In this document: in pieces, positions 1 through 8,699 of the stretch
Layout: each line of letters starts with the position of its first letter
How positions within the stretch are numbered: position 1 is the first letter of the stretch
From: Neglectibacter timonensis
Lineage (GTDB): Bacteria > Bacillota > Clostridia > Oscillospirales > Acutalibacteraceae
NCBI RefSeq assembly: GCF_900048895.1
Contig: NZ_LT160635.1
Span: 169,439 to 233,438, forward strand
Direction: 5' to 3'
DNA: 64,000 nucleotides
The notes under the pieces: model-generated
What the model was told of the DNA's origin: nothing
What the model saw: only the letters and a program-made list of their open reading frames with translations
Databases searched by the model: none
Program-made: the position numbers and the translations under genes

Positions 1-779
1 CTCCCCCGCCGCCCGGCTACCGCCCGCCCAGACAGCAGGCGGCTCCGCGCCCCGCGGGGGTGAATCCCGCGCCGGCGCCGCAGATGAAGCTGGTGCGCCG
101 CCCCAGTGTGGCAAAATACTATATTACCGGGGTTACGGCGCTGCTCTACGCGCTGATGCTCCCCATGAACGAGCCCGCGCATTTCGCGGTGTTCGCCATT
201 GTGGAGGTGCTGATTTTCCTGCTTTCCGGGCTGGTTTTCAAGGGCAAAAAGGAGTTTGTGCCCGCAGAGGCGGAAAAGCCCAAGGAAAAGCCGAAGGAGG
301 AGCCCAAAAAGGAAGAGGAAAAACCCTCCCGCACTGGCAACCCGGAGGTGGATAAAATCATCGACGAGGGGAACGGCTACCTGAAGAAGCTGCGCGCCGC
401 CAACGACGCCATTCCCGACGAGGCCCTTTCCGACTGTATCGACAGGATGGAGCGGGCTTCCTCTGACATCTTCAAGTTTATTGCGGAGAACCCGGCGAAA
501 GCGCCGCAGATCCGGAAATTCATGAACTATTACCTGCCCACCACGCTGAAGCTGCTGGGCAGCTACCAGCGCCTTGCCAGCCAGTCGGTGAAGGGGGAGA
601 CCATCACCTCCACCATGTTCAACATCGCCGGGATGATGCACACGGTGGCCGACGCCTTTGAAAAACAGCTGGACTCCCTGTTCGGCGACGAGGCTATGGA
701 TATCTCCGCGGACATCACCGTATTCGAAACCCTTTTAAAGCAGGAGGGGTTTGTGGAGGACAAAAAGGAAGAAGGCTGA
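1..779 (+). CDS. XpaC-like membrane protein (5' partial)
   Basis: The frame is open to the first base of the window, so the gene starts upstream; the first in-frame start inside is a GTG at 60 that sits within a proline-rich stretch and is probably not the true start. After this Pro/Ala/Arg linker come two hydrophobic segments (YYITGVTALLYALML and the AHFAVFAIVEVLIFLL stretch), then an acidic/lysine-rich linker and an alpha-helical C-terminal domain of about 140 residues (conserved FMNYYLPTTLKLL). This matches the XpaC / '5-bromo-4-chloroindolyl phosphate hydrolysis' family, which habitually precedes telA, as here (gap about 108 bp). Molecular role is not established; cell-envelope or toxin-resistance association is inferred from the partner gene. 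Confidence 0.8.
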   Translation, partial: PPPPGYRPPRQQAAPRPAGVNPAPAPQMKLVRRPSVAKYYITGVTALLYALMLPMNEPAHFAVFAIVEVLIFLLSGLVFKGKKEFVPAEAEKPKEKPKEEPKKEEEKPSRTGNPEVDKIIDEGNGYLKKLRAANDAIPDEALSDCIDRMERASSDIFKFIAENPAKAPQIRKFMNYYLPTTLKLLGSYQRLASQSVKGETITSTMFNIAGMMHTVADAFEKQLDSLFGDEAMDISADITVFETLLKQEGFVEDKKEEG

Positions 780-887
780 AGCAGGGGAGAGCCCGCGGCC
801 CGTTAAAAGGGTATTTGCCGGGATTTTTACAGGAAAGAATTCGGTTACCGCCGTTACCGTTATTATGAAAAGGAAGGGAAGATCACC

Positions 888-2054
888 ATGGATGAAATTA
901 AATTGACACTGGACGCGGAACCCCCCAGGGTTCCCGCGCTCACGCTGGAGGGCGCCCAAGCGCCCAGCCTCACCCTCGCGCCGGAGGAAAAGCCGGAGGA
1001 GAAGGCGGAGCCTGTGGTGCTGGACGAGAGCATCCTCTCGCCGGAAGAGCAGAAGGTGGTCAACGAGTTTGCCGACAAGATCGACCTTACGAACAGCACC
1101 ATGGTGATGCAGTACGGCGCCGCCGCCCAGAAGAAGATCGCCTCCTTTTCCGACAGCGCTCTGGACAAGGTGAAGACCAAGGACCTGGGCGAGGTGGGGG
1201 AGGATATTTCCAACCTGGTGGTGGAGCTGAAGGGCTTCGACATCGACGAAGAGGAGAAGAAGGGCTTCTTCGGCTTCTTTAAAAATACCAGCAACAAGAT
1301 TACCGCCATGAAGGCCCGGTATGACAGCGCGGAGGTCAACGTAAACAAGATCGCCGCAGCGCTGGAAGCGCACCAGGTGCAGCTGATGAAGGACGTGGTG
1401 ATGCTGGATAAGCTTTATGAGATGAACCTGAACTATCACAAAGAGCTTTCCATGTACATCATCGCGGGCAAGAAAAAGCTGCAGCAGGAGCGGGCCACCA
1501 CCCTCAAAGAGCTGCAGGATAAGGCGCGCCAGACCGGCCTTGCGGAGGATGCCCAGGCGGCCAACGACTTTGCCCAGCAGTGCGATGGCTTTGAAAAGAA
1601 GCTGCACGACCTGGAGCTGACCCGCATGGTGAGCGTGCAGATGTCGCCCCAGATCCGCCTGGTGCAGAACAACGACAAGATCATGTCGGACAAGATACAG
1701 TCCACCCTGGTGAACACCATCCCCCTCTGGAAGAGCCAGATGGTGCTGGCCCTGGGCGTGGCCCATTCCGAGCAGGCGGTGCGCGCCCAGAGGGAGGTCT
1801 CCGACATGACCAACGCCCTGCTGCGCAAGAATGCGGAAAAGCTGAAGATGAGCACCATCGAGACCGCGAAGGAATCCGAGCGGGGCGTGGTGGATATGGA
1901 GACCCTGCGCATCACCAACCAGTCGTTGATTCAGACCTTGGACGAGGTGGTCAGGATTCAGGACGAGGGCCGCAGCAAGCGCCGTGCCGCGGAGCAGGAG
2001 ATCGGCCGCTTGGAGGGCGAACTCAAGCAGAAGCTGCTGGACATCCATACCTGA
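888..2054 (+). CDS. telA: TelA family toxic anion resistance protein
   Basis: A 388-residue soluble, almost entirely helical protein with the TelA fold: a disordered acidic N-terminus (about 1-55), then long charged helices including the GFFGFFKNTSNKITAMKARY segment near 125 and the VSVQMSPQIRLVQNNDK segment near 250, which is the best conserved part of the family. TelA/KlaA proteins are linked to tellurite and antimicrobial-peptide resistance, mechanism unknown. An AGGAAGGG ribosome site lies 12 bp upstream of ATG. Pairing with the XpaC-like gene upstream and LemA/TPM genes downstream suggests one envelope-stress unit read left to right. Confidence 0.88.
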   Translation: MDEIKLTLDAEPPRVPALTLEGAQAPSLTLAPEEKPEEKAEPVVLDESILSPEEQKVVNEFADKIDLTNSTMVMQYGAAAQKKIASFSDSALDKVKTKDLGEVGEDISNLVVELKGFDIDEEEKKGFFGFFKNTSNKITAMKARYDSAEVNVNKIAAALEAHQVQLMKDVVMLDKLYEMNLNYHKELSMYIIAGKKKLQQERATTLKELQDKARQTGLAEDAQAANDFAQQCDGFEKKLHDLELTRMVSVQMSPQIRLVQNNDKIMSDKIQSTLVNTIPLWKSQMVLALGVAHSEQAVRAQREVSDMTNALLRKNAEKLKMSTIETAKESERGVVDMETLRITNQSLIQTLDEVVRIQDEGRSKRRAAEQEIGRLEGELKQKLLDIHT

Positions 2055-2128
2055 CGGCCCGTGCGGGCTTGGGATGAGCCGGGGACAGGGGACTTGTTTT
2101 CCGGGAACCGGAAGAAAGGAACGCGTTT

Positions 2129-2686
2129 ATGAAACAGAAAAGAATCGCCGCGGCGGTGGTGATGGTGTGCATGGTGCTGCTGGCTTTGCCGCTGGGAGTG
2201 AACCGTTCCCTCACAAAGCTGCGGGAAGAGGCGGAAAATTCCTATTATTATGACAGCACGGGGTTTGCCGTCTATTCCGGTATCGATGCCAGGGAAGACG
2301 CGGCCAGCAACATGCTCACCGTGGCGAAGCGGTATACGGAGGAGAATGAAAAGCTGGAACCTCTGATCAACGAGCTGGACAGGGCGATCAAGGTTTCCCA
2401 AAACACCACCTACGGGGATTTTGGGGAGGAGGCCGAGGCCAACCTGCGTCTGGGAGACGCCGCCCAGGTACTTTTTGAGGAGCTGGAGAAGACCCAGCTC
2501 TCTGAAACAGACAAAAAGTACCCCGGCCAGCTGATGGCGCAGATGAAGTCCCAGCAGGACATGATTGTGCGCAGCAGCTATAACGACGACGCCAGGGCTT
2601 TCAATGAGAGGCTGGAACGGTTTCCCGTGAACTTCTTAAAGTATGCGGCATTTGTGAAACCGCTGGGTGTTTTTGAGGAAAATTGA
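2129..2686 (+). CDS. LemA-like membrane-anchored protein
   Basis: A 185-residue protein with one N-terminal transmembrane helix (about 6-24) followed by helical repeats. The C-terminal SSYNDDARAFNERLERFP segment and the short hydrophobic end (LKYAAFVKPLGVF) match the LemA family, where a YN-x4-YN-x4-FP motif closes the four-helix bundle. LemA proteins are exported through the single helix and commonly stand beside a TPM-domain (YgcG/Psb32-like) gene, which is exactly the next gene (62 bp away). Divergent enough that the family call rests on the C-terminal motif and the neighbour. Confidence 0.7.
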   Translation: MKQKRIAAAVVMVCMVLLALPLGVNRSLTKLREEAENSYYYDSTGFAVYSGIDAREDAASNMLTVAKRYTEENEKLEPLINELDRAIKVSQNTTYGDFGEEAEANLRLGDAAQVLFEELEKTQLSETDKKYPGQLMAQMKSQQDMIVRSSYNDDARAFNERLERFPVNFLKYAAFVKPLGVFEEN

Positions 2687-2747
2687 CCGGCTTCCCCCTT
2701 CCGGCAGGCGCCGGAGGGGGGAAAACTTTGGAAAGGGGGCCAACCCT

Positions 2748-3788
2748 ATGAAGCATAGCACAAAGTACCTTAGGAGGCTGGCATCGCTGTGCTGTACGGC
2801 GGTGCTGTTCCTGTTTTCAGCCGCTGTGCCCGCTCTGGCTGCCGTGCCGGAGCGGCCGGCCAACCTGTATGTGCTGGACAGCGCCGGCGTGCTCTCGGAG
2901 GAGACGGAGAAAAAGATCGTTTCCGCCAATGAGAAGCTGTTCCGGGAGACCGGAGCGGAGATCGTGGTGGTGGCGGTGGATTTCCTGGATGGCGAGACGC
3001 TGGAGGATTACGTCTACTCGATCTTTAACAGCTGGGGGATCGGTTCCTCCCAGAGAAACAACGGCCTGCTTCTGGTGATGGCCATTGCGGAGGACGATTA
3101 CATGGCCCAGTCGGGCTACGGCATTGTGGATTATTTCAGCGGCAGCAAGCTCAAGGGCATGCTGGACGAGTATCTGGAAACGGATTTTGCCGCCGGGAAT
3201 TACGACGAGGGCGCTTTGAAATTTTTTGAAGCGGCGGTTTCCGAAATGAATTCCTATTACCGGACCCACACCGACGAATATACGGACCAGGGGACCGGCT
3301 TTGAAAACGGCGGCGTGGTGGACCGTCCCTACTACGAATCCCAGGGGAGCGGAAACGGTTCCTCTTCCGGCATCGGCTTTGTATTTTCCCGTGTTTTCTC
3401 TGTTCTGTTCCGCGTTGTGATCATTGTGCTGGTGGTGGTGGTCTTTATCGTGATTCTGCGGGCGCTGGGCGGACGGGGCGGAAGAGGCGGCGGCTCCGGA
3501 GGCGGAGGCGGCGGGTTCTGGACCGGTATGTTCCTGGGGAACATGGTGGGGAACCGCCGCAGCCGCTGGCGCGGGCCTCCGCCCGCGGCGGCGGCTTCAC
3601 CCGCGGCGGAGGTTCCCGCGGCGGCGGCGCAGGACGCAGGTAAGGAAGGACGCTCCGTATTCTGCCGCTGGGGTGTGAGCAGGGAGTTTTCCACCTCATC
3701 CAGCAGATTCCGCAGGAATCTGTTCGCCTTCTCCCCTCAAGGGGAAGGCGAAGGACGTTCCACCTCATCCGTCACGGCGCAGCCGTGA
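2748..3788 (+). CDS. TPM-domain (YgcG-like) membrane protein, C-terminus frameshifted
   Basis: Start ATG at 2748 follows GGAAAGGGGG and gives a signal peptide (about 1-31, ending ALA). The TPM domain covers about 38-165 (LDSAGVLSEETEKKI near its start, IVVVAVDFL and NGLLLVMAI after it), then a transmembrane helix (about 205-235) and a glycine-rich tail. In the read frame the tail turns into an Ala/Pro stretch and runs into a downstream non-coding repeat until 3788. In the frame one base away the DNA at 3584-3643 encodes the family's usual end, RGGGFTRGGGSRGGGAGRR then TAA at 3641-3643. The intact gene therefore most likely ends at 3643, with an indel (or assembly error) near 3575-3590. Confidence 0.75.
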   Translation: MKHSTKYLRRLASLCCTAVLFLFSAAVPALAAVPERPANLYVLDSAGVLSEETEKKIVSANEKLFRETGAEIVVVAVDFLDGETLEDYVYSIFNSWGIGSSQRNNGLLLVMAIAEDDYMAQSGYGIVDYFSGSKLKGMLDEYLETDFAAGNYDEGALKFFEAAVSEMNSYYRTHTDEYTDQGTGFENGGVVDRPYYESQGSGNGSSSGIGFVFSRVFSVLFRVVIIVLVVVVFIVILRALGGRGGRGGGSGGGGGGFWTGMFLGNMVGNRRSRWRGPPPAAAASPAAEVPAAAAQDAGKEGRSVFCRWGVSREFSTSSSRFRRNLFAFSPQGEGEGRSTSSVTAQP

Positions 3789-3930
3789 CACCTTCCCCTC
3801 AAGGGGAAGGCTAAGGGCGCCTTTCTCCAGCCCGGAAGCAAAAGATACTCGAACGAAGTGAGAGCATCTTTTGCTGGAGGGCTGGAGCATAAGGTTCTTT
3901 GCCAAGCTTTCTGCGAAAGAAAGCGGAAGG
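3644..3930. repeat. Mosaic interspersed repeat block
   Basis: Contains several modules seen elsewhere in the window: CACCTCATCCAGCAGATTCC with its inverted partner (about 3691-3722), two copies of CTTCCCCTCAAGGGGAAGG-type palindromes (about 3731 and 3791), the CTCGAACGAAGTGAGAGCAT palindrome (about 3849-3868) and the module ending GCTTTCTGCGAAAGAAAGCGG that abuts the ribosome binding site of the next gene. Short frames here are repeat translations, not genes. Confidence 0.85.
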
Positions 3931-3938
3931 AGGAAGAG

Positions 3939-4589
3939 ATGAAGAAATATTTTTTGTTTGACCTGGACGGGACCCTGACGGATACGGGGGAGGGGATTCT
4001 CAAGAGCGTGCAGTATGCGCTGGACGCTTATGGAATCCATGGGGAGCCGGAGGAAAAGCTCCGGCGGTTCGTGGGGCCGCCCCTGCACCAGTCCTTTATG
4101 GAATACTACGGCTTTCCGGAAGAGCAGGCGTTTGAAGCGGTGGAGAAATACCGGGAACGCTATCGGGAAAAGGGCGTGTTTGAAAATTCTCTGTACCCAG
4201 GTATGGAGCGGCTGCTGCCCGCTTTGGCCCAGAGGGCAACCCTCTGCGTGGCCACCTCCAAGCCGCTGGTGTTCGCCTCCCAGATTCTGAAGATGCGCGG
4301 AGTGGACGGCTGCTTCACGGTTACGGTAGGGGCGAACCTGGACGGCACCATGACGGATAAGGCCGAGGTGATCGGAGAGGTGCTGCGGCGGCTGGGCAGT
4401 CCGGAGCCGACGGAAGCGGTCATGGTGGGAGACCGGAAGCACGACATCCTGGGGGCCAAGGCCTGCGGGCTGGAGAGTATCGGCGTGGAATACGGCTTCG
4501 CCGAGACGGGTGAACTGCGGCAGGCCGGGGCAGAGTATGTGGTCCCCACAGTGGACGCCCTGGAAGAGCTTTGTCTGAGGCTGGTGTAG
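3939..4589 (+). CDS. HAD-family phosphatase (phosphoglycolate phosphatase-like)
   Basis: A 216-residue HAD hydrolase. Motif I is DLDGTLTDT (nucleophile Asp8, acid/base Asp10), a helical C1 cap follows (about 16-80), motif II is VATSKP, and motif IV is VGDRKHDILGA with the metal-binding aspartate. Length and cap fit the Gph/PpaX-like subfamily that dephosphorylates 2-phosphoglycolate or pyrophosphate, substrate not decidable here. The ATG at 3939 is preceded by GGAGG; the longer open frame begins inside the repeat module and is rejected. An intrinsic terminator follows at 4688. Confidence 0.88.
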   Translation: MKKYFLFDLDGTLTDTGEGILKSVQYALDAYGIHGEPEEKLRRFVGPPLHQSFMEYYGFPEEQAFEAVEKYRERYREKGVFENSLYPGMERLLPALAQRATLCVATSKPLVFASQILKMRGVDGCFTVTVGANLDGTMTDKAEVIGEVLRRLGSPEPTEAVMVGDRKHDILGAKACGLESIGVEYGFAETGELRQAGAEYVVPTVDALEELCLRLV

Positions 4590-4687
4590 ATGCCGGCAGA
4601 CCTGTTCCGGAGGAAGGTTGGGGGCGCGATACGCTGCAGCAGCGGCGGAAGATCGTTTTTAGATGCCGTACCCGTTTTCGTAAAAAG

Positions 4688-4725
4688 GCCCTGACGCAGG
4701 AAAAGACTGTGTCAGGGCTTTCTGT
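4688..4725 (+). terminator. Intrinsic terminator after HAD phosphatase
   Basis: GCCCTGACGCAG pairs with CTGTGTCAGGGC (12 bp with one G-U), short loop, then a T-rich run. Confidence 0.75.
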
Positions 4726-4769
4726 CTGCTGTGCGCTTTTACAAAACCTGTTCAAGCTGAATTCTGACT

Positions 4770-4994
4770 TTATTTTTTGGGGAATTCGTTCTTTATGTCA
4801 CTGATACCGGCGATATAATTTAAGTCTACGTTATAGAATTTTGCCAGAGCGATCAGACAGTCAAGAGGAATCCGAACTTTTCCCTTTTCATAATCAGAGT
4901 AGGTCGTTTGCGCCACATGAATCCCGTGGGCAACCTCAGTCTGATTCAGGTCCTCATCTTCCCGCAGCGCTTTCATACGCTCCATCCATGTCAT
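4770..4994 (-). CDS. XRE-family HTH transcriptional regulator
   Basis: A 74-residue one-domain regulator: MKALREDEDLNQTEVAHGIHV forms helices 1-2 and AQTTYSDYEKGKVRIP the recognition helix region, followed by the usual LIALAKFYNVDLNYI. Start at 4994 is chosen because GAGGTGAGAG lies just upstream of this ATG. It is transcribed away from the cysteine hydrolase gene; a 9-bp-arm palindrome sits on the intervening plus-strand promoter (5040-5068) and is its probable operator. Confidence 0.85.
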   Translation of the reverse strand: MTWMERMKALREDEDLNQTEVAHGIHVAQTTYSDYEKGKVRIPLDCLIALAKFYNVDLNYIAGISDIKNEFPKK

Positions 4995-5039
4995 TTCTCT
5001 CACCTCTATCAGCATCTTATCTGATCGCAGTATTTTAGA

Positions 5040-5068
5040 TTGACTTTTAACGGTGTTTCCGTTAAAAT
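5040..5068 (+). promoter_or_regulatory. Sigma-A promoter with embedded palindromic operator
   Basis: TTGACT at 5040-5045, 17-bp spacer, TAAAAT at 5063-5068. The palindrome TTTTAACGG-N5-CCGTTAAAA (5045-5067) fills the spacer and touches both boxes, so a dimeric repressor bound there would block the promoter. The neighbouring XRE protein is the likely binder; the transcript would read into the cysteine hydrolase at 5263. Confidence 0.65.
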
Positions 5069-5192
5069 TAATTTAAATGGAAACGGGAAGAACAGATATG
5101 CAGGGGGTTGGTTTGAGAAAGAACTAAAACCAAAGCAGAACCCGGGCAAATAGGAGGACGAACCATGATGCGTTCCCTTTGAGGGGGACGCC

Positions 5193-5237
5193 CTTAACCG
5201 GGAGCCGGACTTCAAGGACTGGCTCCCGGTGGTTAAT
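5193..5237 (+). promoter_or_regulatory. Hairpin in the leader of the cysteine hydrolase
   Basis: TTAACCGGGAGCC and GGCTCCCGGTGGTTAA form an imperfect 13-15 bp stem with a 14-nt loop, about 25 bp before the start codon. No T-run follows, so it is not a canonical terminator; role unknown. Confidence 0.4.
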
Positions 5238-5262
5238 ATTTCATACAGGGAGGCGAAATGTG

Positions 5263-5805
5263 ATGCAGAGTAATCAGAAAAAAATCCTGATCGTGGTGGA
5301 CATGCAGAACGATTTTATCACCGGGGCGCTGGGGTCGGAGGAGGCCCGGGCCATTGTGCCCAAGGTCTGTGAGAAGATCAAGGCATTTGACGGTGAAACG
5401 CTCTTTACCCGGGATACCCACGGGCCGGAGTATCCGGAGACCCAGGAGGGGAAAAACCTGCCGGTGTCCCACTGTGTCAAGGGAACCTGGGGCTGGGAGC
5501 TGGAACCCCATATCGAGGCGCTGCGCGGTTCCGCCCCCATTGACAAGCCCGCTTTCGGCTCTGTGAGCCTGGCGGAGGCGCTGAGAGACAGGGAACGGTG
5601 CGGCGGCCTGGAAGAAATCGTGCTGGTGGGGCTGTGCACCGATATCTGCGTCATCTCCAACGCCGTTTTGCTGAAGGCCTTTCTGCCGGAGACCCGGATT
5701 ACGGTGGACGCCGCATGCTGCGCGGGGGTGACGCCGGAAAGCCACAGAACCGCCCTGGAAGCCATGAGGGCCTGTCAGATCCGGGTGGAAGAGGCGGAAT
5801 GCTGA
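5263..5805 (+). CDS. Cysteine hydrolase, isochorismatase/nicotinamidase family
   Basis: A 180-residue isochorismatase-fold hydrolase. The catalytic triad of the family is visible: Asp13 in VVDMQNDF, Lys95 in IDKPAFGS and Cys129 in VGLCTDICV, the last preceded by the cis-peptide-type Gly-Leu segment. The metal-ligand pattern of nicotinamidases (Asp51-x-His53 in DTHG and His70) is also present, so nicotinamide deamidation in NAD salvage is a fair guess, but length and lack of other NAD genes leave other amidases possible. GGAGG lies 8 bp before ATG 5263. The upstream leader holds an operator-bearing promoter and a hairpin. Confidence 0.85.
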   Translation: MQSNQKKILIVVDMQNDFITGALGSEEARAIVPKVCEKIKAFDGETLFTRDTHGPEYPETQEGKNLPVSHCVKGTWGWELEPHIEALRGSAPIDKPAFGSVSLAEALRDRERCGGLEEIVLVGLCTDICVISNAVLLKAFLPETRITVDAACCAGVTPESHRTALEAMRACQIRVEEAEC

Positions 5806-5913
5806 GGCTGCGGACGGGAGAGACTGCGATAGAATAAAGAGAGTGCTGACCGTGTTGAACTGAACCGGAGGTTTTTGACGCCAGCCAAACTTTTCGTAAA
5901 TGGGGGGAGTTCC

Positions 5914-6834
5914 ATGAAGCCGGATCAGGAGAGGCCGGAGGAATATAAAATGCGGCTGGAAATCGCCCTGAAGGCCGCAAAAATCTGTGTTTTTGAAGTG
6001 GATATCCCCCGGCAGGCCTATATCTATTTTTTCAACGCATGGGATATTTTTCACGTATCCGATGAAAAAATACTGAAGGATGTTTCCGAATTTGCGTGCT
6101 TGAATCCGGAGGATTATCAAAAGGCGATTTCTGACTATTTTTCCCACCCAGGCGACCAAGAAGCGATCGATGAGGCGTTTCGGAACATCTACAGCGGCCT
6201 TCCTGCCTCGTATGAGGCGCGGATGAGGGCGGGGGGATCCTCATATCGCTGGTGCAGGATTGACGCGACCCCGGTACTGCAGGACGGCGTTCCCGTCAGG
6301 ATGATCGGAGTGATTACCGATATCGACAAGCTCAAGCAGGAAACCTTTGCCTTGGAAAAAGCTGTCATGCTGGACAGCTTTACCGGACTTTACAACAAGA
6401 AAAGGTTTATAGAATTGTCTGAACGGATATTGACGGAGCATCAGGATCAGAGCCATGCGCTGCTTCTGCTGGACATAGATAATTTTAAGCAGATCAATGA
6501 TACTCTCGGCCACCAGGTAGGGGATCAAGTCCTCCGGCTGGTTTCAGAAATGCTGAGGGAGGCTTTCCAGGAGAGGGATATCGTCGGGAGGTTCGGCGGC
6601 GATGAATTTGTGGTTTTGTGCAGGAATCTGACAAATTGGGAATGGCTGGTTCAAAAGCTGGAAGCCATTCTTTGCTGCGGAGAGGTTAGGGGAATCGTCT
6701 GCACCAACAGTGTGGGGATCGCGCTCTTTCCCGGGGACGCGGCGAATTTTTATCAGCTGCTGGAAAATGCGGATGTAGCCTTGTATCAATCAAAGCAGCG
6801 CAAGCGCGCCTATACGTTCTATACCAAGGAATAG
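5914..6834 (+). CDS. PAS-GGDEF diguanylate cyclase
   Basis: A 306-residue cytoplasmic protein: PAS/PAC sensor (about 10-135, ending in the WCRIDATPVLQDG...GVITDID pattern), a short linker helix, and a GGDEF domain (about 145-300) with LTGLYNKK-like entry (FTGLYNKKRF), substrate loop LLLDIDNFKQINDTLGH and an intact GGDEF active site (RFGGDEFV). It should make cyclic-di-GMP from two GTP. The inhibitory I-site RxxD is not conserved (QxxD at that position), so product inhibition is probably lost. No transmembrane helix: the signal is intracellular. Start chosen for the GGGGGGAG site before ATG 5914. Confidence 0.87.
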   Translation: MKPDQERPEEYKMRLEIALKAAKICVFEVDIPRQAYIYFFNAWDIFHVSDEKILKDVSEFACLNPEDYQKAISDYFSHPGDQEAIDEAFRNIYSGLPASYEARMRAGGSSYRWCRIDATPVLQDGVPVRMIGVITDIDKLKQETFALEKAVMLDSFTGLYNKKRFIELSERILTEHQDQSHALLLLDIDNFKQINDTLGHQVGDQVLRLVSEMLREAFQERDIVGRFGGDEFVVLCRNLTNWEWLVQKLEAILCCGEVRGIVCTNSVGIALFPGDAANFYQLLENADVALYQSKQRKRAYTFYTKE

Positions 6835-7020
6835 CACCGGCTTTCCCGCCCTTCGGCAGCAGGCGCGCCGGGAGGAGAAATCAGCTCGGCAGGAGATGGA
6901 ACGGATTCTTTGGAAAGGCTTCCTTTTTTTATAAAAAATGATACAATGGCAGAAAGACAATCCCCTCTGCCGGAGAGAGGTCCGAGGGGAGGCTTTCCCG
7001 GAGAAAGGAAGAGGATTGCG

Positions 7021-8541
7021 TTGAAAAAGAAGCTGTTTTCCCTGCTGCTGGCCGTTGTAATGGTGGTTTCTGCGGCCCCTGCCGCCCTGGCGGCCACGCC
7101 GTTCCGCGATTTGGAACAGGACGCCTGGTACATTCCGGCGGTGGACTACGTCTATGAAGAAGGACTGTTTGGCGGAGTGTCCGCTACGGAATTTGCCCCC
7201 AACCAGCCCATGACCCGGGCCATGTTCGTCAAGGTGCTGGCCAACAACACCGCGAATTTTACCCCCTATGACGGCAGTACGCCCTTTACCGACGTGCGCC
7301 CCGGGGACTGGTACTGCGACGCGGTGAACTGGGCCTATCAGAACGTGATCGTCAACGGCGTCAGCGAAACCAGGTTCGACCCCGGCGCCAACGTCACCCG
7401 GGAGCAGATGGTGACCATGCTCTATAAGTACGCCGTCGGCATCGGGGCAGACACCACAATCGACAGCGACAGGTGGAAGCAGTATCGGGATTTTTCCGCT
7501 GTCTCCGGCTACGCCAGGACGCCCATGCGCTGGGCGCTGGGAAAGGGGATCATCAACGGTGTGACCGCTGATACCCTGAAGCCCAAAGCAAACGCCCTGC
7601 GGTGCGAGGTGGCGAGGATGTTCCAGAACGCCGCCTTTCTGCTGCCGCCCGGAAGCAGCACGGTATCGCCGGAGAGCAAGCCGGACCCGGCCCTGCCCAT
7701 GGTCAGGGCGCTGCGCCTGAGTCACCGGCAGCTGCGGGCCTGGGGCGCTGTGGAAACGGACAGTATGTCCGGCGACTATCAGTCCATGGTGGTCAGGTAC
7801 AAGCTCTTCCCGGAGCTGGATTTTTACCTGCCCTATACCACCCTGGACGACAGCTCCATGCCGGAGGCGGTGGTGGGTACCCTGGACCAGGTGTTCCCCC
7901 GCATTGTGGGGAGGTCTGTGGGCACGGCGGCAAACTATCTGGGAGGGAACTTTTCCCTGTTATATCACCCGTTTCCCGATTACCCTCAGGAGGGCTGGTA
8001 TGAGGTGGCGTACAGAACGGAAAACTGCCGGTTCTACATCAGCATGATGAAGCCGGACCGGTTCTCCGCCTCCGACATCATCGAAATTCAGCCCCTGAAG
8101 CCCCTGACGCCCTCTGTGCCGGAAAGCGGACCCGCCCGGATCCAGGACTATCTGGACTGCCTGGACCTGACGCTGTATGAGGCGATGCAGAAATATGGCG
8201 TGACGCCGGACGATTCCTATTACGCCTATATGGGGGACAGGATCGCCTTTGAATCCCTGCCCGGGGCGAATTATACCTGCCCGAACCTGAGGGCCAGCAA
8301 GTATTCCCGGAACTATGCCTACCTGGATGAACCCCTCTCCGGGGTGACTGCTGCGGCAGAGCTTCTGATACCGGAGCTGGTGGGAACCCCCTATGGGGAC
8401 TATGACGCGAGCCTTACCGATTACAGTGGGATTTTTCACTTCGAGCGGGACGGATATACGTATTTTGTGAAGTTCAGCCGCAATCCGGAGGAGCTGATCC
8501 CCGCCGATGCGGAGGTGTCGGTCTTTCAGAACCGCTCCTAG
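7021..8541 (+). CDS. S-layer homology (SLH) domain surface protein
   Basis: TTG start at 7021 preceded by GGAAGAGG; it opens a signal peptide LKKKLFSLLLAVVMVVSAAP...ALA. Three SLH repeats follow (about residues 25-65, 85-130, 150-195) with their hallmarks: FRDLEQDAWYIPAVDYVYEEGL, FTDVRPGDWYCDAVNWAYQN and the third WALGKGIINGVTADTLKP. The remaining 300 residues show no known domain. SLH repeats bind pyruvylated cell-wall polymers and hold the protein at the surface. It stands alone, with a strong terminator after it. Confidence 0.85.
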   Translation: MKKKLFSLLLAVVMVVSAAPAALAATPFRDLEQDAWYIPAVDYVYEEGLFGGVSATEFAPNQPMTRAMFVKVLANNTANFTPYDGSTPFTDVRPGDWYCDAVNWAYQNVIVNGVSETRFDPGANVTREQMVTMLYKYAVGIGADTTIDSDRWKQYRDFSAVSGYARTPMRWALGKGIINGVTADTLKPKANALRCEVARMFQNAAFLLPPGSSTVSPESKPDPALPMVRALRLSHRQLRAWGAVETDSMSGDYQSMVVRYKLFPELDFYLPYTTLDDSSMPEAVVGTLDQVFPRIVGRSVGTAANYLGGNFSLLYHPFPDYPQEGWYEVAYRTENCRFYISMMKPDRFSASDIIEIQPLKPLTPSVPESGPARIQDYLDCLDLTLYEAMQKYGVTPDDSYYAYMGDRIAFESLPGANYTCPNLRASKYSRNYAYLDEPLSGVTAAAELLIPELVGTPYGDYDASLTDYSGIFHFERDGYTYFVKFSRNPEELIPADAEVSVFQNRS

Positions 8542-8569
8542 GCAGCCGCAGAACCAATCGCGCCTGATG

Positions 8570-8690
8570 CAGCGCTTACGCAAGGGAAAGGCAAGGGGAA
8601 GCGTGCAAAAAGATGTTCTCGCTTCGTTCGGCCATCTTCTGGCCCGTATTCTGCCGCCGGGGAGAGGGGACGAGGCTTTCCACGATGCCT
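8570..8690. repeat. Degraded interspersed repeat copy
   Basis: AAAAAGATGTTCTCGCTTCG at 8608 and the following TTCGGCCATCTTCT match the 'AAGATGnnCGAACGAAG' palindrome module, and ATTCTGCCGC is shared with other blocks. Partial and diverged. Confidence 0.6.
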
Positions 8691-8699
8691 AACTGAATA

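Noticed and set aside
735-2048. 437-residue minus-strand frame opposite telA
   Set aside because: Histidine/leucine-rich shadow of a GC-rich gene; no ribosome site, no family match, and the plus strand carries a clear TelA.
8507-8692. 61-residue plus-strand frame after the SLH gene
   Set aside because: Overlaps the SLH gene end and continues into degraded repeat sequence.
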